Positions 6,248-11,196 of a DNA stretch of 11,196 nt are shown piece after piece. The stretch covers positions 1 to 11,196 of the forward strand of contig DYHU01000109.1 of the NCBI GenBank assembly GCA_020724025.1. Direction: 5' to 3'. Every line of letters starts with the position of its first letter. The first letter of the stretch is position 1. Both the position numbers and the translations under genes were made by a program. The stretch is from Syntrophorhabdus sp. (lineage in GTDB: Bacteria; Desulfobacterota; BSN033; UBA1163). The notes under the pieces were generated by a model. The model saw only the letters and a list, made by a program, of their open reading frames with translations, did not search any database and was not told the origin of the DNA.

Positions 6248-7360
6248 TTATGCGGCTTGGTCAGGGGGTGGAGTTCCTGGTGGGTTGGGGAGTGTCAGTG
6301 GGCATCTAAGCCAGAAGGCGTTATGGGCAATGAGGGCTGGAGCTACGATACAGAGGTTGAGATAAATGATGAGGATATTGATGTCAGCAGGAAGTTTCGC
6401 GGCCGCTATAGCCTCGGCAGCAGGGCCGAGGATCAATCTTAACACTATGATCCAGATAGCAATAAGGATGCACTGGATGATGAATGCCGCAAAAGCCCTT
6501 TTGGCGAGGGTATATTTCGTAACTCCCCAGAACTGAAGATGCCAGGAGTGGACCAATGGCCAGAAGATGAGGGACGAGCCCACAGCAGCAAAGGAGAAGG
6601 TTGGACTGATACCAAGGGCTAAACTTCCACTCCAGAAGACATACCCCAACAGGTGGGCAAGGATAGTCTGACCAATGGCTGCGCCGGGATGACCCCATTT
6701 AACAAAGGGCGTTCCCTGTGTGGTAAAGACAGGACTGAAGACGAAGAACCAGGCGATGGACCAGACGAAGAATCCGGTTAGCCATTGCACATTTAGAGGG
6801 CCTTTATGATTCATCGGGGTATCGGCAAAGGGTGTTCCATCAAGATTGGTTAAAAAATTCCATATGAGGATGGAAACGACCATTACAATAATGAAACTGA
6901 TAGCCATCGTTCCCCATGGATGGAGTTTACCCTTAAAAGGCCATCCTCCCCAATTCACTCCATAAAGGAGTGTAGCCCAAAACCCAATGACCCCGAACCA
7001 GAGATAAAGCGGGCCTATTATCCATCCGGGATAGATGAATCTCATAAAGAGCAACATGGCAAAAGTGAAGATGGCCCACAGGACTGTCATCCCAACCCCT
7101 GGAATGAGACGGGATTTGGCAGGCGTCCAATTCCCTCCCGGAGGCGCCCAGGGCCAATTGTCACCAAGAAGAACCAGATGCCCCAAGGCAATGAGCATGA
7201 TGAGCGTAGCAGGGATGATCTTCATAACGATGAGTTCGGGAGAGATAGAGTATACGAATAGGAGAATCCCGATGATAGCCAAAACGATAAATTGAATGAG
7301 TCCTCCCAATCTTCCACTTGGACCGATTCCAATTTTTTCTGGTGGTTTTTCATTTCCCAT
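6248..7360 (-). CDS. Polytopic membrane protein of unknown function in the phosphotransferase operon
   Basis: A 370-aa protein with about ten hydrophobic helices, roughly at 20-40, 44-66, 86-108, 112-135, 148-170, 190-212, 228-250, 253-276, 285-310 and 326-350, and hydrophilic proline-rich tails. It is unusually rich in Trp and Gly, with conserved-looking polar residues in membrane segments (GQTILAHLLGYVFW; LVHSWHLQFWG; PALIAHNAFWL). I recognise no transporter family. AAAGGAGG lies 8 nt before the ATG, and the gene starts 38 bp after the subunit-2-like gene, so it is the third gene of the operon. Taking up or exporting the compound that the two soluble subunits phosphorylate is a reasonable guess from position only. 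It takes the place where Thauera has the third, CBS-domain subunit of phenylphosphate synthase, but is unrelated to it. Confidence 0.85.
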   Translation of the reverse strand: MGNEKPPEKIGIGPSGRLGGLIQFIVLAIIGILLFVYSISPELIVMKIIPATLIMLIALGHLVLLGDNWPWAPPGGNWTPAKSRLIPGVGMTVLWAIFTFAMLLFMRFIYPGWIIGPLYLWFGVIGFWATLLYGVNWGGWPFKGKLHPWGTMAISFIIVMVVSILIWNFLTNLDGTPFADTPMNHKGPLNVQWLTGFFVWSIAWFFVFSPVFTTQGTPFVKWGHPGAAIGQTILAHLLGYVFWSGSLALGISPTFSFAAVGSSLIFWPLVHSWHLQFWGVTKYTLAKRAFAAFIIQCILIAIWIIVLRLILGPAAEAIAAAKLPADINILIIYLNLCIVAPALIAHNAFWLRCPLTLPNPPGTPPPDQAA

Positions 7361-7398
7361 AGAAGTTGCCTCCTTTCAGACTCCTCAAGCCAGTTTGC

Positions 7399-8463
7399 TC
7401 AGGAATCAATTTTGACGGTTGATAAGGCCTTTTCCATCAGAAGCTCATAGACGCTCTTCTTTCCGAGGACAGGCTCCTTTTTCTTCTGGCTCCACACGGT
7501 TTCCGGCCGGCTCTGGACCATATAGATATTGAAAGGGAAGGGTTTCTGTTTGTCGATGGCCCATTCGATGTCCTGGGGACAGCCGTAATACTCTTCGATC
7601 CTTCTTGCATATCTTGTCAGTTCCAAGACCTCCTGGTCCTCGATACACTGGATCTCCCGGCGGTCGGGAGGGATGTCGGCATGGACGACCTCTCTTCTCT
7701 TAGGATCGAAGATGCATTCCACCCCTTTTAAAGAGATCTCACTCTCTATGCCCTTAGTCACCTTGTCCACGACAAACTTGTCGGGATTGCAAAGTCCGGC
7801 CACGACCGTTTCTCCCAATCCCCAATTGCCTTCGATGACGATCTTGGATGGATCTCCGTTGAGGGGGTTCAGGGTGAACATTACTCCTGCGGCTCTGGCA
7901 TCGACGATCTTCTGGACGCCAACGCTGATCAAAACCTTCTCATGAGGAAATCCCATTTTGACCCTGTAAGATATGGCTCTCGGTGTAAACAGGCTTGACA
8001 TACAGTGTTTAATCTTTTCCAGAACCTCTTCGATTCCCTGCACCCAGAGAAAGGTGTCCTGCTGTCCGGCAAAACTGGCTCCGGGAAGATCCTCGGCCGT
8101 GGCGCTGGAACGGACCGCAACAGGAAGATCAGTCGTATCGAAGACCTGGGACAGGGCCTGATAGTTAGAACCAATCTCTTGTTCCATCTTTTGAGACAAT
8201 GGGGTTTGAGCCATCACCTGGCGGATCACTCCGCTTGCCTCCCCCAGGGAAGCGACGTCCTGAAGATCAATATGCGAAAGGATTTCTTCAATCCTGTCTT
8301 TGAGACTGCCAGTGATAAATTCAAGATAAGCTTCTGTTGTCACGGAAAAACCAGGCGGAACCGGGATGCCGGCCCTGATCAACTCGCCCAGGCTGGCATT
8401 CTTGCCTCCGACCAGAGCAATGGCCTCCTTCCCGGCCCTGTCAAACCATAATGTGTAAGGCAT
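7399..8463 (-). CDS. PEP-synthase N-domain protein; phenylphosphate synthase subunit 2-like
   Basis: A 354-aa stand-alone ATP-binding (ATP-grasp) half of a PEP synthase. Motifs: GGKNASLGEL (19-28), the ATP-site block VAVRSSATAEDLPGASFAGQ (115-134), GVMFTLNP (193-200), EGNWGLGETVVAG (211-223), QDIEWA (297-302) and QSRPETVWS (317-325). It has no phosphohistidine domain and no PEP/pyruvate barrel. Such 40-kDa proteins pair with a separate 70-kDa histidine-domain subunit; in Thauera aromatica the pair converts phenol and ATP to phenylphosphate, AMP and phosphate. Here that partner is the gene just upstream. The start is ATG 8463 (MPYTLWF), with TAGGGAG 6 nt upstream; the frame stays open to 8568, but that part only translates repeat DNA. 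Phenol as substrate is inferred from family resemblance; another alcohol, or a pyruvate-like role, remains possible. Confidence 0.9.
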   Translation of the reverse strand: MPYTLWFDRAGKEAIALVGGKNASLGELIRAGIPVPPGFSVTTEAYLEFITGSLKDRIEEILSHIDLQDVASLGEASGVIRQVMAQTPLSQKMEQEIGSNYQALSQVFDTTDLPVAVRSSATAEDLPGASFAGQQDTFLWVQGIEEVLEKIKHCMSSLFTPRAISYRVKMGFPHEKVLISVGVQKIVDARAAGVMFTLNPLNGDPSKIVIEGNWGLGETVVAGLCNPDKFVVDKVTKGIESEISLKGVECIFDPKRREVVHADIPPDRREIQCIEDQEVLELTRYARRIEEYYGCPQDIEWAIDKQKPFPFNIYMVQSRPETVWSQKKKEPVLGKKSVYELLMEKALSTVKIDS

Positions 8464-8478
8464 TGTAGACTCCCTACT

Positions 8479-8556
8479 TGGAACGTTGGAATAATGGAAT
8501 AATGGGTTGATCCTCTTACCCCCATTATTCCACCATTCCATAATTCCAGTATTCCA
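8479..8556. repeat. Inverted repeat of 8-bp units (TGGAATNN), copy 2
   Basis: Units TGGAACGT, TGGAATAA, TGGAATAA (8479-8502) and the complementary array with CC at 8522, 8530, 8538, 8546 and 8554 show the same 8-bp period as 4964-5072, with a 15-nt loop. It fills most of the 111-bp spacer between the two phosphotransferase subunit genes, so it is transcribed and would fold into a long stem. Confidence 0.85.
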
Positions 8557-8574
8557 GTTGGAGCACAAAGCTCC

Positions 8575-10422
8575 TTAGGCTCGTTTCAATATCTTTACGA
8601 TTCCGGTGTTTCCATCCACTTTCACGGTGTCGCCTGTCTTGAGCACGGAGGTAGCGATTCCTGTACCGGTCACGGATGGGACTCCATACTCCCTGCATAC
8701 GATGGCGGCGTGACTGGTCAGGCCGCCGATGTCTGTGATGGAGGCCTTTATCTTGGTGAAGATAGGCGCCCAGGCAGGGTTCGTGGTCGGGCAAACAAGG
8801 ATATCGCCCTGTTCCACCTTGGTGATCTCCTCGAGAAGTTTGACGACCCTCACCTTTCCCTCAATGACACCCGCAGAGGAGCCAAATCCTTTCAGCTCAG
8901 TGACATCTGCCGGCACAATGGCGGCTCCCTTCATCCATTCCTTCACCCTTTCTGTCGTAATGCCCCAGAGCATGACCGTAAACGGTTCGGCAACCTCTTC
9001 GGGCGGAGTTCCAAGGGCAGGGACAGGGTTCCATTTCTTTGCCGCTTCCAGTATCTTCTTTCTCTTTTCTGCTTTGGCCTGCCAGTAATGAGCCCCGGAA
9101 GGCACGCCTTCGCCCAATGCCCATGTCGTTGCCATGTCTTCCATGAGGGCCGGGACCTCAAACCGGTTAAAGAGGTAGATATCATTGACCTCCTTGAGCA
9201 TCCCGCACTTCACCAAGAGACGGCCAAAGTCCCTCACCTTGTCAAACCATATCGTATGAAACCAGTGTTCCACCCAGAAGAGGTGGTCTTCTGCGTATTT
9301 GTAAATCGTGCGGACCGCCTTGTAAGTATCGTCAAAAGATTTCCTGTCCTCGTCGGTCTTGATGAGTTTTCTGTATTCTTCGGCCAGTTCGGCCCTCGCC
9401 TTGTCAATTGCAGGAAGATCCCTCTCGATCTTCTCTCCCCTTTCGACCCTTTCCACATAGCTCTTCAGATATCCAAAGGGAATTTCCAGTTTGGTGGTCC
9501 AGCTCCCCTCGTAGTGGAACCAGCCGCTGCCGCAGGAGACATAGAACCACGGGTCTTTCGATTTTTCATATTCCACCAACCAGTCATTTCCCTCTGCGGT
9601 CTTTCTGAGGGTTTCTATTTTTTTATCAACAGGCAGATCACTTTTTAAAACCTTTGCCAATTCGGGGACGGCTGCTGCAATGCGGGCGAGCCTGCACAGT
9701 TCTTCTTCGGGCCGGAACATCTGGACATAGGCCCCTGCAACAAGTTTTCCGATGGTGCTTTCACTGGCCCCCGGGAAGAGCTTTCGACAAGTGTCGGTAA
9801 AAAGCAGATAGGCAAGATAGGCCAGATTGAGATACTGAAAATGGTATTGCCACCCTTTGATCATAAGGTTGACCAGCCTGTCCCAGGCATCAATGACTTC
9901 AAAAGAAGTATAATAACCCTTTGGTTCAGGAAGTACTGTATCATCCGGCTCAAATTTCGGGAATTCCTCCGGGACTTTGATGCTCGCCATCTCTTCACCC
10001 AGGGCTCTGAATTTTTTCAACCACGTTCCCCAGAGTTCATCATAGTGGTCAAATACATAAAATACCCTTTTTTGAAAGAGAGCGGCTTTTTCGCCGATGA
10101 TCTCCGGCGGGGGCGGCGCAACCGGCGTGATATACATGTAACAGCCCACCATCCGTTGAGAAATACCCTGGGCAGGCGGGATGCAGAAAACTCTCGTCGT
10201 ATACTGGGAAAGGGAGATCTGCCAGGCCTCATGGAAAATGAGGTCAAGAGGATACATTGCTTCAGGGGCATGGATCTTGTCATGAAACCAGAAATGCTTC
10301 TCTTCCCACTCCTTTCTCTCTTTGCTGAAGATGTAGTAGGGTGGATACATCTCTTCCCACCCCTCCAGTTCTTTCGGATATTTCACCTCTAACGGCATCG
10401 GGAAACCTTTTTGCTCTGCCAT
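8575..10422 (-). CDS. PEP-utilising enzyme; phenylphosphate synthase subunit 1-like
   Basis: A 615-aa protein (about 70 kDa), the size of Thauera phenylphosphate synthase protein 1. The C-terminal 90 residues are a PEP-utilising mobile (swivelling) domain: GDILVCPTTNPAWAPIF, then DIGGLTSHAAIVCREYG with the phosphorylatable His at 571, then GVPSVTGTG. The first 480 residues are the long alpha-helical region special to this subfamily (FWFHDKIHAPEAMYPLD near 43-60, LSQYTTRVF near 71-79), probably the acceptor-substrate part. The phosphoryl group would pass from ATP on the subunit-2-like protein to His571 and then to the acceptor. AGGAGG lies 7 nt before ATG 10422. It is the first gene of the operon, behind a strong promoter and a leader of about 217 nt. 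Phenol is the best guess for substrate; no phenylphosphate carboxylase genes or third subunit are in the window. Confidence 0.9.
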   Translation of the reverse strand: MAEQKGFPMPLEVKYPKELEGWEEMYPPYYIFSKERKEWEEKHFWFHDKIHAPEAMYPLDLIFHEAWQISLSQYTTRVFCIPPAQGISQRMVGCYMYITPVAPPPPEIIGEKAALFQKRVFYVFDHYDELWGTWLKKFRALGEEMASIKVPEEFPKFEPDDTVLPEPKGYYTSFEVIDAWDRLVNLMIKGWQYHFQYLNLAYLAYLLFTDTCRKLFPGASESTIGKLVAGAYVQMFRPEEELCRLARIAAAVPELAKVLKSDLPVDKKIETLRKTAEGNDWLVEYEKSKDPWFYVSCGSGWFHYEGSWTTKLEIPFGYLKSYVERVERGEKIERDLPAIDKARAELAEEYRKLIKTDEDRKSFDDTYKAVRTIYKYAEDHLFWVEHWFHTIWFDKVRDFGRLLVKCGMLKEVNDIYLFNRFEVPALMEDMATTWALGEGVPSGAHYWQAKAEKRKKILEAAKKWNPVPALGTPPEEVAEPFTVMLWGITTERVKEWMKGAAIVPADVTELKGFGSSAGVIEGKVRVVKLLEEITKVEQGDILVCPTTNPAWAPIFTKIKASITDIGGLTSHAAIVCREYGVPSVTGTGIATSVLKTGDTVKVDGNTGIVKILKRA

Positions 10423-10424
10423 TT

Positions 10425-10499
10425 TTACCCCTCCTTCTTAGATGTTGTGATTGGAAGACGATCTTCTAACCTTAGCCTCCTTTTGAAAATTTTTCTCAT
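10425..10499 (-). CDS. Possible 24-codon leader ORF upstream of the phosphotransferase operon
   Basis: ATG at 10499 follows AAGGGGGTG and opens a basic 24-residue frame (MRKIFKRRLRLEDRLPITTS...) that ends in TAA two bases before the ATG of the subunit-1-like gene; the ribosome-binding site of that gene lies inside the frame. The arrangement would allow translational coupling. It is short, with tight Shine-Dalgarno spacing, and may be chance. Confidence 0.2.
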   Translation of the reverse strand: MRKIFKRRLRLEDRLPITTSKKEG

Positions 10500-10645
10500 C
10501 ACCCCCTTTCGATGAAGATGGTTCCCCCCCCAGGGTTTATCCAGAAAAGAGATGCCCATGCTCGCTTTCCGTAAGTACTCAAGTTGAACGGATGAATCAA
10601 AGGAAGGAATTGAAATCCACTTCTTTTAAAAACCCTACCTACCTG

Positions 10646-10674
10646 ATTATCTTTATCAGAGAGGCAGTTGTCAA
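10646..10674 (-). promoter_or_regulatory. Strong sigma70-type promoter of the phosphotransferase operon
   Basis: A consensus -35 TTGACA (10674-10669), exactly 17 nt, and GATAAT (10651-10646) lie upstream of the subunit-1-like gene. An interrupted palindrome, CTGAT-N7-ATCAG (10643-10659), overlaps the -10 and could be an operator. The transcript would start near 10639, giving a leader of about 217 nt with no other gene apart from the doubtful short frame. The stretch 10500-10645 shows nothing else recognisable. Confidence 0.7.
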
Positions 10675-10725
10675 TCTATTTTTTGTTATACCTGGATTAC
10701 CCAAGGTTATCTCGTATACTCCGTT

Positions 10726-10929
10726 TTAAGGTTTGAGGATAACCTCGATCTGGGGAGCATTTTTGTCGATTTTTGTTCCAACGGAAGAGGAACAGTAGAC
10801 GCAGAGATATTCGAACTCATCCCCTTCGGGAAGGACGAGGAGCAACTTCTTTCTTACCGGCACGGCCGCCTTACACTTAGGGCAGTATAAGGAGATGGCT
10901 TCAAGCTCCTTAAAGTGGGACTGACGCAT
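10726..10929 (-). CDS. Small zinc-ribbon-like protein (two CxxC pairs)
   Basis: A 67-aa protein with C16-x2-C19 and C43-x2-C46, the spacing of a zinc ribbon; the segment between is LLLVLPEGDEFEYL. It has no membrane segment or signal peptide. The function is not recognised; candidates are a metal-binding structural or regulatory protein. The start is taken as ATG 10929 because TATAAT lies 7 nt upstream with a matching -35, so the ATG would be at or next to the transcript 5' end (leaderless), consistent with the lack of any Shine-Dalgarno. An in-frame TTG at 10965 would add 12 residues but overlaps the -35. The gene reads toward the operon promoter, with its stop codon about 50 bp upstream of that -35. 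Confidence 0.7.
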   Translation of the reverse strand: MRQSHFKELEAISLYCPKCKAAVPVRKKLLLVLPEGDEFEYLCVYCSSSVGTKIDKNAPQIEVILKP

Positions 10930-10936
10930 GGACTTA

Positions 10937-10965
10937 ATTATAAAGAAAAATGGATTTGGAGACAA
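10937..10965 (-). promoter_or_regulatory. Promoter of the small zinc-ribbon gene
   Basis: TTGTCT (10965-10960), a 17-nt spacer and a consensus TATAAT (10942-10937) sit directly in front of ATG 10929, predicting an mRNA with almost no 5' leader. Confidence 0.55.
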
Positions 10966-10989
10966 TGGGTTTTTTAATCCCTCTGTTAA

Positions 10990-11149
10990 TGCCTCAGTTA
11001 CAGGGGGTCACAAAATTCCTGATAAAAATTTAATTACACCCGATAGGCGGGACATTCCTGTCCCGCCTATATTGGAGGCGGGGTTAGAAAACCCCGCCTA
11101 TCGACTCCTACTATCAATGAGATGGAATTACCCCCCCATAACTGAGGCA
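10990..11149. mobile_element. MITE-like palindromic element, about 160 bp
   Basis: The ends are inverted: TGCCTCAGTTA (10990-11000) and TAACTGAGGCA (11139-11149), with pairing continuing into G-rich/C-rich tracts just inside. TTAA flanks both ends (10986-10989 and 11150-11153), as a 4-bp target duplication would. Inside are two perfect hairpins: a 12-bp stem at 11043-11070 (loop TTCC) and a 10-bp stem at 11076-11099 (loop AGAA). In addition, CGATAGGCGGG at 11041-11051 can pair with 11093-11103 instead. A 12-bp direct repeat TTAATCCCTCTG (10974-10985, 11150-11161) also brackets it. There is no coding capacity; movement would need a transposase elsewhere. Confidence 0.6.
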
Positions 11150-11196
11150 TTAATCCCTCTGCTAAAATTCGGTTGAAAGAAGAAGGGAGAGAGTGA

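Noticed and set aside
8464..8568. 35-residue N-terminal extension of the subunit-2-like gene
   Set aside because: The extension is the 8-bp repeat read as protein (rich in W, N, G); the normal PEP-synthase N-terminus MPYTLWFDRAG starts at 8463 with a proper ribosome-binding site.

Overview
The window looks like an anaerobic or syntrophic bacterium of the Desulfobacterota (delta-proteobacterial) type. This placement is an inference. It rests on a probable selenoprotein, a two-subunit phenylphosphate-synthase-like phosphotransferase, a HypE/AIR-synthase-family protein, and many palindromic intergenic repeats. No rRNA, tRNA or CRISPR array was seen.

Left part (1-3690): a cold-shock protein gene (461-661) is followed on the same strand by a DEAD-box RNA helicase gene (883-2217), both involved in RNA structure. 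The csp promoter lies well upstream, and the leader between them contains a terminator-like hairpin with a T9 tract. Facing them on the minus strand is the most interesting gene of the window. It encodes a FrnE/DsbA-family oxidoreductase (3223-2600) whose reading frame carries one in-frame TGA exactly where the first cysteine of the CPWC active site should be. A bacterial SECIS-like hairpin lies just after the TGA. The best reading is a UPWC selenoprotein of 207 aa; annotation without recoding would truncate it to start at the GTG at 3157 and lose the active site. The block is bracketed by two direct copies of a roughly 68-bp extragenic repeat and two copies of a 19-bp motif.

Middle part (3691-6159): a minus-strand MFS transporter (4914-3691) lies downstream of a HypE-like AIR-synthase-family protein (6110-5079). 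Between them is an inverted repeat built from an 8-bp unit (TGGAATNN). The AIR-synthase-like gene has its own putative promoter.

Right part (6209-10725): a minus-strand operon runs from a strong sigma70-type promoter (TTGACA-N17-GATAAT) through a 615-aa PEP-utilising/phenylphosphate synthase subunit 1-like protein with the phosphohistidine domain, a 354-aa ATP-grasp PEP-synthase N-domain protein (subunit 2-like), and a 370-aa membrane protein of about 10 helices. It ends in a 15-bp hairpin. Together the two soluble proteins form a split PEP synthase of the kind that phosphorylates phenol in Thauera; the true substrate here is unknown. A second copy of the 8-bp-period inverted repeat sits in the spacer between the two subunit genes.

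Right edge (10726-11196): a 67-aa protein with two CxxC pairs, probably made from a leaderless mRNA, and a 160-bp MITE-like element with inverted ends, TTAA flanks and internal GC-rich palindromes.
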